Both the position numbers and the translations under genes were made by a program. Of a DNA stretch of 64,000 bases, positions 11,601 through 23,767 are shown piece after piece. Each line of letters begins with the position of its first letter. Within the stretch, counting starts at the first letter, position 1. The notes beneath the pieces are model-generated. The model was not told the origin of the DNA, ran no database searches, and worked only from the letters and a program-made list of their open reading frames with translations. The stretch spans positions 45,200,690 through 45,264,689 of the forward strand of contig BTRK01000004.1 of the NCBI GenBank assembly GCA_036245805.1. The letters run 5' to 3'. Source of the stretch: Pristionchus mayeri (lineage: Eukaryota; Nematoda; Chromadorea; Rhabditida; Neodiplogasteridae).

Positions 11601-14600
11601 ACCGTAATCTCACCTGTAGCTACAGGTGGGCGACTGTAGCTCGAGCACGGGCTGCTCCCTCCCGATTTTTGAATCGATTACCGTACCTGTAAATTATCGA
11701 TTAAACATAGAACTGTTGATCCCATTCTTAGTTTTTGGTGAATTTTCGGATCAACTGTACTTCCCCACAGTTCGACCCATATGGTTCATGTTTCAGAAGC
11801 ACATGATAATGTCTTCAACAGCCCTAATTTCAATTTTTGTCGAATTTGCTTTATAGGAAACTTCTAAATGGAATGATCCATCGCTACTGTTCCCGTTCAC
11901 CCGGCTAGCAGTAATATTCGTAAATCCATAAACTACCGTAATCGTACCGTACCCCTCTCGACGGGTGCTCGCTCGAAGGTCGAAGATCCGTCACTGCCGC
12001 TGTCGCGCGCGCGGGAGTACGACCACGCCTGAGGATACGGTAGTTAGCTTAGATATCGATTGGATACTGCAGTACGGATTTTGACCTATCGTGATGCACT
12101 CAAATCAGGTTTCGGCACTGGAGGGAGGTGAGGTAAAGTTCTTATGATAGCTTGATTGTCAAGAATATTCTCTTCACCATGAGTGCTCTATCAGCACACA
12201 AGATATTAGGCAGAATGGAGATCTATTGAGAAGCATTCCTAGCAAGTTCTCATCCTCATATTTTGTCTGACCGACGAGAGAGTGGGGGAAAGTGAGAGAG
12301 TCTCACCGTATGATCGTGAGCGGAAAGGATGAGATCAGAGTGACGCTCGACCGCGTGCCGCGCGCCAGATCCGAAGCTGCGGATGATGGGAGCGTGGCTG
12401 GAAAGAAAAAGAGCGATTAGGAATGGCTTGGCAACTAATGGTTGTATTCTGCGTTGTGTCTTGCAGGTCAGACAGGATAAGAAAGCACTCATTTTGAAGA
12501 AATTTACTAATAGGAAAGCCATCCCCACGCGAGACTCTCAATTAAACGATTTGTTTTAAGTGTCAAAGTCTAAACGAAAGAAAAATTGAACAACCACCTA
12601 TTTCTTTGGTGATTCACAACAGTATTATAAGAGCTTTCCCTTACACAGCATGTCAGAGAGGACAACCTCCTTTGTTCTCTGCGGCGGATCATTTTTCTGA
12701 CTCCACGGAACTGATCGGTTGTAGTGGAAAACAACTGTATCACGATATCTCAAGTTTAAAATCAAAATTTAACATAGTACAAATGCAACAGTGTTCAGGG
12801 TGCTACCGGGAAGCTACTGTTAATTTTTTGAGCTGTTTCATTTAGTCACGGCTCCGCTTAATCCTGTTTTCCTTATTGTCAATGTGTTGACACTCAAAAG
12901 CTATCTCCTCCGAGGAGAATAATGGAAACCCCAACATCTGGGTACTTTTCAGAATCCGCAAGAACAGCTCTACAAAGTCGATAAGCCCGATCTTTGATAT
13001 TGTATTTGGTTTTTGAAAAAAAGTCGAAAAACTGTTACAAAAATTGTTTTTTTCTAAAATTCCTCAATATTTAAGTATCAAAAATCGGGCTTATAGGCAT
13101 TGTAGGACTATCCTTGAGGATTCAGAAAAGTACCCAGATGTTGGGGTTTCCATTATTCTCCTCGGAGGAGATAGCTTTTGAGGAGATAGCTTACTGATTT
13201 GAGTTTCTCAACCATTGTTCTGCGCGGAAAACTGGATGAGTTTCAGGTGACAGCGAAAAAGATTTGTTGGTTCTTTTAGTGGCAGATGGCAAAATAATAT
13301 GTTCCACTCTATTTCGATAAGGAGAGGGAAACAATGACTATCGCTCCCTTTCGCCACGGAAATTAGCTTTTCTTCCCACTCTGACACGCTGTGCCTTAGA
13401 ACGCTTCAGTCTGTGAAGGCTATGGATACAAAATCAAATTTACAAATGCATAAGTAGCTCGATTAGATGTTCTTCCTATCAATCTGGGTTAACGACTGAG
13501 GAACCTAGTGAGACTGTCCAACAGTATAGCAATTCACATTCATCTTCGTGTATTTTTCTACACGAAAGTATTTCTTACAGTGTCACGAGTATTTTCGCGA
13601 GTATTTCTTACAATTACAGTGTTACAGTGTTCATTTAGCCATCCAAATTAAATCCGCTCACCTCAGCATGATTAACAGTTTGTCCTCTGCGCTGGCTGCA
13701 GTCAGGTTCCGCAATTCGTCGTTGAAGACGTTCATCTGACATGACGTCGATATAATATAGCATTGACCTAACAACCAGAACTTTCGATGGATCAATAATA
13801 TGTATTCAAACATCATTTGACTCAATTCTATATCGATTAGAAAGAAGTTACATTCGATACTACGGTATACCTATCATCGACAGTACCTCATCGACAGCGA
13901 CGCCTCGCAGTCCGAGGTCCTTCATCGAGAGGATGTTCGGAAATCTGAATATTCGGGATAACTGCTTAATTGATAATGTACTGTAGACAATCATCATTTG
14001 ACAAGGCTGTTCAAATTCGAGAGAAAGTACAAAACGTTCCTCGAACCAGAACAATCCGTGTTTCAAGGTCCAATTATTATCCAAACGTTCATCTTGCCAG
14101 GGATGGTTCCCCATTTTCTCTTCTCAACATAATCAAAATCCGAGTTCCGCAACCAATCTATATTATGGTACAGTACCTTTTCGCGAATCGATCCTTGCGG
14201 GAGTCAATTACTCGTTCGCCCTCGCCGCCAATGTCGTTGTCGCCAGCGAGGTAGACACGCTGGAGTACGGTAGATTTAGATTAATCGATCGATAGCAAGT
14301 CGAATGATCACATGTTAAACAAGTAGGTCGAGCTACACTCAAACCGCAATATGGATGTTGCATCGTTCCCACAATGTAATTAAATCACCTACTAGAGCAA
14401 TTTCTACGAGGATCAGAATCATATAACACGTATCGCGAGTCGATGAAGCAAAAATTGCCTCCTCAAGAAAAATTTTTTTCAAACAATTCTCAAATCGTCC
14501 ATACTATGGTATAATACAGGTATAGGGACAATAATTCGAATGAACTTGGTCATTTGAGCCAGAGCCGGCTTTTAGGAATATCCCGGTTTTAGAGTCGGCC

Positions 14601-17600
14601 ATACTGAATTTCAGTTCCCAGATTAGCTACAGGGATGGTTTTGGTGTCAAAAAATGCGGAAAAATATGACGAATAACTTTGCTGTTGACGAACTTTGAGT
14701 GGAACAAATTTTAAAATTTTTATGATCGAAAAATCAAAATTTGGATAAGAAAAAAATCCATTTATCCATCACGCAGGGTACTTGCAGAGAATTTTATTGC
14801 AGAATATGCAAGAGGGTGTCCACTAGTAGCATACGAAAAAATATTAGCCAAATCGATGATGGGGTCTTTTTTTATATATTCACTCAAAGTGGTACCACTG
14901 AGGTGATTATGTGTAAATAATTCTCATATTCTAGAAGCTTATTCAAATTTCGATTGGTTTAGAACAATTTTATTCCATGCTAAGAAATGCTCAATCAAAT
15001 TCGTTGAAAAAAGATACGATTTACCATTTTCAAAAAAGATTTTCAAAATCTGGTTTTTGCTGTTTTGGAGGTCTTGCAAAATATCAATTTCTAACAGACG
15101 GCCCTCATGTTCTAGCATATTCTTAAATTAGGTTTCGCGTACAGTCGAAATTCGTAGAAAATTCTGATACCAAAGCCTCTTATGATCTAGAAACCCACCT
15201 TCGAAAATGCCCGATCGAGGCGCTCAAAAACTATTAAATTGCGAATCTGATGATATTTCGTGAACATCTTTCAATTTTATGCATCAAAAATCATTTCTCA
15301 TTCAGAGGCACCAGAATATGCAGTGCGCACAATCATATATTGCTAATTCCAGAAAACAATTTTCATCGCTTTTTCAACAATTATTATATTCTCAAATCGA
15401 TTAAACTATGCATATCTTTGCGTGTGCTGCCGTATCTGGATAAAAATGATTTTTGATGCATAAAATTGAAAGATGTTCACGAAATATCATCAGATTCGCA
15501 ATTTAATAGTTTTTGAGCGCCTCGATCGGGCATTTTCGAAGGTGGGTTTCTAGATCATAAGAGGCTTTGGTATCAGAAAGTACGCGAAACCTAATTTAAG
15601 AATATGCTAGAACATGAGGGCCGTCTATTAGAAATTGATATTTTGCAAGACCTCCAAAACAGCAAAAACCAGATTTTGAAAATCGACTTTTTTGAAAATG
15701 GTAAATCGTATCTTTTTTCAACGAATTTGATTGAGCATTTCTTAGCATGGAATAAAATTGTTCCAAACCAATCGAAATTTGAATAAGCTTCTAGAATATG
15801 AGAATGATTTGCACATAATCATTTCAGTGGTACCACTTTGAGTGAATATATCAAAAAAGACCCCATCATCGATATGGCTAATATTTTTTCGTATGGTACT
15901 AGTGGACACCCTCTTGCATATTCTGCAATAAAATTCTCTGCAAGTACCCTGCGTGATGGATAAATGGATTTTTTTCTTATCCAAATTTTGATTTTTTGAT
16001 CATAAAAATTTTTGAAATTTATTCCACTCAAAGTTCGTCAACAGCAAAATTATTCGTCATATTTTTCCGCATTTTTTGACACCAAAACCATCCCTGTAGC
16101 TAATCTGTGAACTGAAATTCAGTATGGCAGACTCTAAAACCGGGATATTCCTAAAAGCCGGCTCTGGCTCAAATGACCAAGTTCATTCGAATTATTGTCC
16201 CTATACCTGTATTATACCATAGTATGGACGATTTGAGAATTGTTTGAAAAAAAATTTTTCTTGGCTCCCTCCACTGACTCATGATACCTGTGATAATAAG
16301 CCGGGCATTACTTTGCGGCAGCGAAATCGCCGCTGCACTACTTCCCTAAGTTCAAGGTTCACAAGGTAATCTAATTTCAGACATCTTCATAAGTAATATA
16401 ACGCAAAATTACAAAATTGAGTAACAGTAGCATCTTACTATGTCCTACTTTTTCAGGTTGCGTTTACCCGACCTTTACTTGGTGAAAGGAATTCATAAAG
16501 GAACCTTAGGAATTGTTTCTCATTTTTTTCATTGCGTGGGATCTCTCGCCGACTTGATCTGGGTGATAGTGCACGCAGAATGAAGGAGACGCTCTTGTCC
16601 TCCTCTTCCATCTCCTTTCTGCGTGCTCTCTCGTCGATCCTCTCTCACCTGGACGCTCTTGTAGCTAGCGAAGATCGATTCGAATCGCTGCAGCGTCAGC
16701 TCGAATTCCTCGTCAGAGTCCTGCAAATATTTTCAAAAATATTAGACGGAATTTTAATATTTCGCGATTACTTCACGCCATGACCTGTCGCTGCGCCAAT
16801 AGTGAGATAGTTATTGCCGTGTCACTATAAGTTCGGCCGCAAAACTAAGTTTTCAATCGTCGTGAACATTTTCAAAATCGTTGGACTAGCGCGATCGATA
16901 TATCAGCAACACACTAAGGTCAGAGTTGTTGGTGGTGTCCAATTCTTCCTCTTCTCTTACTGAAAATTAAAACGTGAACATTTTCCTCAAATACGCGCCT
17001 ACGAATGCAAAATGAAAAGGCAGTTTCTTTCGAATTCATCCATAGAAGTGCCGTATCACCGTTCAGATATCGTCGTTGCGTCAATTTCGTAACTTCGGTT
17101 GCAAACCCTGTTTTCAGTTTTCATGTAAATTTTTCGAAAATAATAAGACAAGAGAGATTGGCGCTTCAGCCCCACACTATTATCAGATTTTACAGTCACA
17201 TTCGATTTGAGGTGTACTGTTAGTAAATACAATTTTAAACGCTTTTCCTATAATATGCGCATACGGGATGATGCAACGCATAGCTCCCAATTAAACAATT
17301 ATATTGTTTACATTTTTTAAACAACCGAACTGCTATCAGGCAGATAACAAGTAAGAGTAGATCAAAAAAGTGTATCGTACCTCGACTCCCTCATCAAAGA
17401 GATCTCCCAGGAAGATGATGAGGTCGGGTCGGCCGTGCCTCAGGGCGTAGAAGAAACCACGGGAGAGGTACCTGAGAATGAAGGATAGATGAATAGGCAA
17501 AGTTAAAAGTGGAAGAGACTATATTTATGCGACGAGTTCCCCAACTTGGTGCATGACGGTATATTGAATGGAATAGTCAGTGCTGGATTCCGAATATATT

Positions 17601-19156
17601 TGTTTTAGAGAGAACTGGATTTCTAAGGCGTGAACATTTACGTTTCATTGAATGCACATCAACAGTGGATTACAGGTTCCGATGATACAGTGTTCTTCGA
17701 CAGATTTAAATAAATAAATTTAAACTCCTTGCAGAATCATGTTTCATCTATTATTCATAAAATAGGAATGTCGAGGGACGATATTCGATCGAAGTTGAGA
17801 TTTCAAAATAATGTGTTACATATGCGACTTCGTGCTTCACGTTGATCTATCATTCTAGCCACTAGCAGCATTCAATCGAAAGAACCTTTCTTGCGAAAAT
17901 TAAATGTAACTATCACGCACTTACGCTACATCAATTCCTAATAGATCAAAAGCGCCGCTCAATTACAATAGAATTTTACGAATTTTATATCTTTAGATAT
18001 CTGATTTTTATGTGTACTCCATGGTAGATGCATTCATTCAGACAAATCGTGACATTACCGCACCTATCAGAATCGAGCCTCGCAATTGGTCCCACGAAGC
18101 GTGGCTCGTTACGGTAACCGATCAGCTGCGGGTCAGCGACGATCAGTATCCTGAAAGGAGCAAGCATTATCGATTATACTGTACTGTTAGATTCTTCTCC
18201 GATGTAATCTAACAGTATATTTGTGAGATTTCATTCAGCGTTGTGTATGTGACAATTTCTGCGCATTCATGTTTCACCCTTTCCTTTTAGGCAGGATAGT
18301 TAGACGGTAAGTGCTAATGAATGCTCTGAATGCGTGAACATTTAAAAATTCTGCCAATAAGTCGTTTCTCTACAAAAAGTCAAATAAGTTTCTTTTGAAA
18401 TCATGGTCCAATACTTGCCGAAGAGAGAAGAGAGCGAAAATGAATCAACGAGCGAGAATATTCACAGTATTCGTGAGGGCGGGAGTAGCCGATCAGCCAA
18501 GAGAGAGAAAGACTCTATACTCAATCGTGCCGCCATTGTCTCTAGCGTATGGATCACGAAGCTAGCGTTTTTTGGCGCTCTTCCAACAAAATGAAGTGAA
18601 ATTTAAAATGGTAAACCTGGCAGCCTGCAGTCCGTCCTCTTCCGTGAGTGTCTCCCAGAGCGAGGAGTGAATGAAGGGGTCTGGAATGCGGATGATTGGC
18701 ATCACTTCATCTTGTGAATGCGCTGTTTTAGCTGTTTCCTATTCACTGATTTATGAAAATAGTCAAAGTAATATGAACCAATATTGAAATATGGCAATAA
18801 TGCATGAAGGGGTCTGGAATGAGGAAATGATATACTAATTTTCTCCAAATACTCTTTTCAATGTAGTAAAAAGGCTTCAGATAAACCGCGTGGGTATTCG
18901 ACTAACTCAATAAATGTCTCAAAACTAAGAAGTACTTCACATTCTGAGTAAATTATTCACTCTTCGTAAATGAAAAATCGAAACTGAGCAATAGTTATAG
19001 CTATTTCCAGTCTACTTATGCTCAACCCGGCGAACCTAGAAAGATTAGTCACCGCAGTGGCTCACAGATCATCTCATTCCAGAAGAGGAGGAGGACGGCG
19101 AGGTAGATCACGAAGCTCTTCTTCGTGAGAACACGCAGGGGACTCGACTTGCGCAT
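8526..19156 (-). CDS. MPPE1: Metallophosphoesterase, MPPE1/PGAP5/Cdc1 family (12 exons)
   Basis: Exons, 5' to 3': 19156-19066, 18722-18617, 18150-18064, 17471-17381, 16720-16649, 14259-14177, 13944-13887, 13735-13662, 12397-12307, 12028-11953, 11686-11614, 8628-8526. All junctions are GT-AG and all phases fit, giving 334 aa. An N-terminal membrane segment (FVIYLAVLLLFW) is followed by the calcineurin-like core: ADPQL (about 71-75), GDLFDEG (117-123), GDNDIGGE (155-162), LSHAP (220-224) and the paired histidines of AHDH (247-250), then PTCSYRMGVPDMGYG near the end. Family members act in the ER or Golgi, and PGAP5 removes ethanolamine phosphate from GPI-anchor glycans; that substrate is inferred here. 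GDND stands where many phosphoesterases have GNHD. A TTTTTCAG near 19217 could be a trans-splice acceptor. Introns 5, 8 and 11 carry palindromic elements. MPPE1 is the nearest name I recognise; strict orthology is not shown. Confidence 0.9.
10070..10296. mobile_element. MITE with 17-bp perfect inverted ends
   Basis: Starts AGTTACCGGACGAGGAC and ends with its exact reverse complement, about 227 bp. It lies in intron 11 of the metallophosphoesterase and is absent from copy A of the segmental duplication as far as I can align it. No coding capacity. Confidence 0.85.
12894..13182. mobile_element. Foldback element in metallophosphoesterase intron 8
   Basis: Left arm TCAAAAGCTATCTCCTCCGA and TGGAAACCCCAACATCTGGG return inverted on the right, ending at TAGCTTTTGA. 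The arms of about 120 bp surround a short AT-rich centre. A partial direct repeat of the right end (GAGGAGATAGCTT) follows. Confidence 0.85.
14427..16292. mobile_element. Long foldback element, 4-bp TSD ATAA (family FB-CAC)
   Basis: A 1.87-kb near-perfect palindrome centred near 15360. The arms match over hundreds of bases; for example, TTCGTGAACATCTTTCAATT at about 15257 returns inverted near 15470. The termini are CAC...GTG, with a right end CATGATACCTGTG, flanked by ATAA at 14423-14426 and 16293-16296. It lies in intron 5 of the metallophosphoesterase. The open frames inside are arm copies of each other and code for nothing I recognise. Same family as 21825-23705. Confidence 0.9.
17815..17880. 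repeat. Intron-3 segment, source of the dispersed copies
   Basis: Lies in intron 3 of the metallophosphoesterase. Related sequences are at 4930, 5565, 7225 and 7700 in the relic array. The conserved core is TTCGTGCTTCA. Confidence 0.6.
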
Positions 19157-20031
19157 GGCTCCGCCCCGCCACCACTCATCTGCTTGTCAGCAGGCACTCT
19201 GGAATACTTTTTATTACCTGAAAAACGCCAAACGGCGTGGTTCGATTAGCGAAAAGCATACGTTCTTCGCGGGGGGAATAGCCGAAAACTCGAAATGGAA
19301 ATGAAGCAAAGATGGGTTGCTTAAATAGTTTGCGTAATGCAATAGTTCAAACAGATCTAATAAAGATATTCAATTTAAATGGTGTGGGAAGAGTTCTCGC
19401 GAGAAGCTGTATTGAAAAGTCAGTTTGCGATGAGAGCCGCGTCCTTGTAAATCTAGTAAGATTCACGGAAATATGTTCGGACTTGATTATTAGGCTGTTA
19501 AAATTCAAAATTTAAAAACGAAAAATAGCATTTTGAACATTTTAAACTATACATCTCGAATTGCACTTCATCCAGTGGAGCTTCCCCCTCAGCTCTCATT
19601 TTGGAGTCACTCGATGAGGAGGGGAAGACAAATCTCTATGGAGATCGACGGAGAGGAAGAGAAAGAGAGCCAACTGGGACTCGATAATTCCTAGCCTCCT
19701 TCCATACTCAAAATGTCACGGGCGATTTCGACCTGTAGCAGCCGGATATAATTCTCTGTAAACGCGTTCAAACGTTCTTCATCTCAATCGCAGCTCGAAC
19801 TGGTGAGGGAGCATGCAGATTGAAGAATCAGAGTCACTTCATGTGAAGCTATCCCATGGGGATCCTAGGAAGGGATTCGAATTGTATTATTATAACGGTA
19901 CAGTATCCTACAGTAGTACAGTTCAGTACAGTATAACCCAATAGTGCTTCATGCAGACATCTCAATTTAAGAATACTCAGGATTCACGTAGGTCTCATTA
20001 GGGCATTCACTTTATCATTCGAAAATATAAA
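19157..20031. other. Intergenic region between H2A variant and metallophosphoesterase
   Basis: Holds the 3' flank of the H2A gene and the 5' flank of the metallophosphoesterase, both on the minus strand. A TTTTTCAG (minus sense, near 19217) precedes the metallophosphoesterase ATG by about 60 bases and could be a trans-splice acceptor. TACAGTA motifs cluster at 19900-19940. No other gene seen. Confidence 0.6.
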
Positions 20032-21384
20032 TCATTGACAGCTTCTATAATGCACATCCTTCTTTACGATCGTGCCCACATTCTTGATTCCGATAGTCAC
20101 AGTAACCAATGGCATCACACCCGCACCAGGCAGTATGCTATCAGCCATGAAGTCGTCGATCTCCTTATCGCATCTGATAGCGAGCAGCACGTGTCGTGGT
20201 GTGATGCGCCTTTTCCGATTGTCTCGGGCAACGTTTCCCGCCAGTTCCAGCACCTTCAGACACGCATAACTCCAAACAGTACTAGTGTCTCGCCTCATAC
20301 TGCATACACTTTAGCTGGCTTAATCAGCGAGAGGGAACTAGGTCGGATGAGAACCAACCGGATGAGAACCAAAAAAAGTACCCTTTTCCAGCATGTTCAC
20401 AGTAGGTTCCCAAAGTGTCAAAAAATGCTTCTGTGAAAGTCCACAGAAGGGTCCATTTTTTCGGTTCTCATCCGATGGGTTCTCATCCGACGGATCTCAT
20501 CAGGCGTAGTGCCAGCCAGAGAGGATTCACAGCATTCTGACTAGACAGAAAAGGGAGCTGAGTGGAACTGCAATCAGTATGCTTGAAATCCTTTTGAAAC
20601 ATAAAATCTCCCTCCGTGAATCGCCCACTCGGTGAACTGAACTGACCAGGCTGATTTGTGTTTCACTCTAATTATGAAACGCAAAAGTGCTCAGAGTGAT
20701 CAAATTGGGGGCATTGTTTTATGTTTCAGAGGATTCTCAAATATCGAAGAGCTTTCAAGCAGCCTATTTGCAGTTTGGGTTTTCGCGGGAAAATTCAAAA
20801 TATTAATCCCTTTGTCTACCCTTATCTGGATAGAACAATGGGGGTCAGAACGCTGTGGATTGACAACCCTAGCAATGGGGGGAAGCGATAAATTCTTAGG
20901 CTAACAAAGATAGTGGTTGTAAACCTAGAGAATTTATCAGTTCACTACAATGTTCGGGGGAAAACTTACTAGATTCCAGAAAAAACGGTACAAGAGGATC
21001 TCTTCAACGAACGATCATCCCTGTTTTCGTTGGTAATCTTCTGACTCTCTCCAATTCCCACACTCTCTCGTTGGACGAGAGAGCGTGGGATAAAGAGAGA
21101 GACTCACCTCCGAGGTCATGTACTCCAGCACAGCCGCAAGGAAGACTGCCGCGTTAACGCCAACTCGGGCTGTTCGCCCAACTTTCCGCAGTGATCGGTG
21201 AACACGCGTGATGGGATACTGTATTCCGGCTCGGGATGACCTACTCTTGGAAAGGTCAGGATCTCTCCATCTCCCTACACTCTCTCGTCGGTCACAGTGA
21301 GCGAGAGAGCTTGTAGAACGAGAAGAGACAGACGATTACTTACCTACTCGTTCTCTTTGCAATGGCCTTACCACGAGCAGACAT
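20032..21384 (-). CDS. Divergent histone H2A variant, H2A.Z-like (3 exons)
   Basis: Exons 21384-21344, 21243-21108 and 20253-20032 splice in phase to 132 aa. Exon 1 gives a basic tail ([13 protein letters not shown]). Exon 2 gives the fold start [13 protein letters not shown] and [15 protein letters not shown]. Exon 3 gives [25 protein letters not shown] and [15 protein letters not shown] is closer to H2A.Z (KRITPRH) than to canonical H2A (RIIPRH). The acidic patch reads RCDKEID where H2A has RNDEEL, so one acid is replaced by lysine. The C-terminal tail ([24 protein letters not shown] region) is unlike known tails. Being spliced, it looks like a replication-independent variant. Exon 2 starts after an unusual acceptor (CCAAGAG), and intron 2 contains a MITE. 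The frame is open and probably functional, though the divergence leaves room for a decaying paralogue. Confidence 0.87.
20335..20519. mobile_element. MITE related to family B, in H2A-variant intron 2
   Basis: Ends carry CTAGGTCGGATGAGAACC and GGTTCTCATCCGACGGATCT, with the GGATGAGAACC unit repeated twice in each arm. The inner part (GTACCCTTTTCCAGCATGTT and on) differs from the TGACGTCA core of ordinary family B copies, so it shares only the ends. Confidence 0.8.
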
Positions 21385-21824
21385 GGCTAGGTGCTAGTTG
21401 AAAGGAGGAAACCATTTTCCGCCTATCACGCCCGCTTACTCATAGTGTGCTCGTTATGTGCGCACCATTGAAACTAACAACGCCGGCTGCGGAGTGCCGG
21501 GAATGAGGAATGCCAAATGTGCATAGCATAAACGATTTTTGAACCCAAGCTCCTTACGAGGATGCGTATCCTTGGAACATTTGCGGACTGGTTTATGTTT
21601 TACAGTTTAACATTAGAATGTTGAACTGTTTGTGCTATGTCTTATGCCTTCCATGGTCTGTTCGAAAACTTACACACTTACAAGAACGAGAGAATCGATT
21701 AAACTCGAGCTTCATCAGGAAAATCATTCAAATGAAACGAAATACATTATATGAATTGAAAGCCATTTATAGAGTTACAACCGAGGCGAAATAGACACGT
21801 AGTTTTGCAAAACCGAATATTGAT

Positions 21825-23705
21825 CACGGGTATCACGTGTCAATGAATGAGTTCTGGAACAATTTTTAAAAATTGTCCTGGATTTAGCTCATACTAATGT
21901 GGTAGCATACACTAGAGACCGATTTTCGGAAAATCCAGGTCCCAGATCTTAGAGCCGGTGTTTAGGAAATTTCCGGTTCTCAAGCCGGCTATACTGTATT
22001 TCAGCTCAATGATGAGCTATAGAGATGGCAGTGGGCTCAAAATGATCGGAAAATTATTTTAAGAAACTTTTATGTTGACCTCAATTTCATAGGAAAGGAA
22101 ATAAAAATGTTATGATTTAAAGAATGATGAACAAGATGCGAAAAAAATATTTTCACCATTTTCGATATTCGTAGACCAAAATATTCTTCTCGGAAATGAA
22201 CGAGTAAGTACCCACACAGATCACAAAATTATGAAATCCCGATTCAGAGATTCCCTTTTTCTGAAATATGTTGTCAAACATCGGCAACTGGGTATCCTGT
22301 CAACTAAATAAAGAAAATTACTTGCTGAGGCACATAATTTCTTACTGTTCTTAGCATTATTTTACGTTTCTGACCTCACATGTTTAGATTACACTCAATA
22401 AACTCCAATTTCTCATAATTCAAAAAAGTCGATTTTCAGACCTCTAAAAATTCGATTTTTGCGGCAAGAAAGCATTTTTATTTGAGTCCATGAACCTGTA
22501 ATTGTGCACGAAAGTTAAACTATGTACCGAATACTTTAAAAACATACACAGTATGAATCAGCAGCTCATTCCAAAACCAAGATCTAATGGGGTGAAAATG
22601 CAACATTGAAAGATTTTAATAATGAAAAATTATGTTTTTGTCGATACATTTGTCGAGAAAAATGAGAAACATGCATATTTCATGTTAATCTGATAGTAGA
22701 CGATGAAAAATACCATGGCTACGAACGAGGGACTCGACTATTAAAATTTTGAAAAAATGAAGTATGAAAATATTTTACAATAACAAAAGTGTGCATGTGA
22801 TAAAAACGTGGGTGTATTAAGACTTGGTTATAATAATAATAAACTTATTCACTCTCTCATAGTCAGTTTTCGCAAATATCTTGGTGAAAACGGAATTTTT
22901 CTTTTTTTAAATCTTTCAATGTTGCATATTCAGCCCAATAGATCTTGGTTTTGGATTGTGCTGATGATTCATGTTGTGTATTTTTTAAAAGTATTCGGTA
23001 CATAGTTTGACTTTCGTGCAGAATTACAGGTTCATGGACTCAAATAAAAATGCTTTCTTGCCGCAAAAATCGAATTTTTAGAGGTCTGAAAATCGACTTT
23101 TTTGAATTATGAGAAATTCGAGTTTATTGAGTGTAATCTAAACATGTGAGGTCAGAAACGTAAAATAATGCTAAGAACAGTAAGAAATTATGTGCCTCAG
23201 CAAGTAATTTTCTTTATTTAGTTGACAGGATACCCAGTTGCCGATGTTTGACAACATATTTCAGAAAAAGGGAATCTCTGAATCGGGATTTCATAATTTT
23301 GTGATCTGTGTGGGTACTTACTCGATCATTTCCGAGAAGAATATTTTGGTCTACGAATATCGAAAATGGTGAAAATGTTTTTTTCGCATCTTGTTCATCA
23401 TTCTTTAAATCATAACATTTTTATTTCCTTTCCTATGAAATTGAAGTCAACATAAAAGTTTCTTAAAATAATTTTCCGCGCATTTTGAGCCCACTACCAT
23501 CTCTATAGCTCATCATTGAGCTGAAATACAGTACAGCCGGTTTGAGAACCGGAAATTTCCTAAACACCGGCGGCGTGGGACCTGGATTTTCCGAAAATCG
23601 GTCTCTAGTGTATGCTACCACATTAGTATGAGCTAAATCCAGGACAATTTTTAAAAATTGTTCCCGAGGGTGGCGATTTTCATCCACTGACTCATGATAC
23701 CTGTG
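21825..23705. mobile_element. Long foldback element, 4-bp TSD TGAT (family FB-CAC)
   Basis: A 1.88-kb palindrome flanked by TGAT at 21821-21824 and 23706-23709. The left end is CACGGGTATCACGTGTCAAT and the right end is CTGACTCATGATACCTGTG, the same termini as the element at 14427-16292. Arms such as AATTGTCCTGGATTTAGCTC return inverted near 23640. It sits between the 3' end of the helicase gene and the 5' flank of the H2A variant. No protein is recognised. Confidence 0.9.
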
Positions 23706-23767
23706 TGATATATAAAGCAACAAAATAATGATCCTTGGAATTCGCGAATTAATTCACATAATTAACT

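Noticed and set aside
19157..21384. H2A variant and metallophosphoesterase as a nematode operon
   Set aside because: They are on the same strand, but the gap between the coding regions is about 875 bp, much longer than typical operon spacing.
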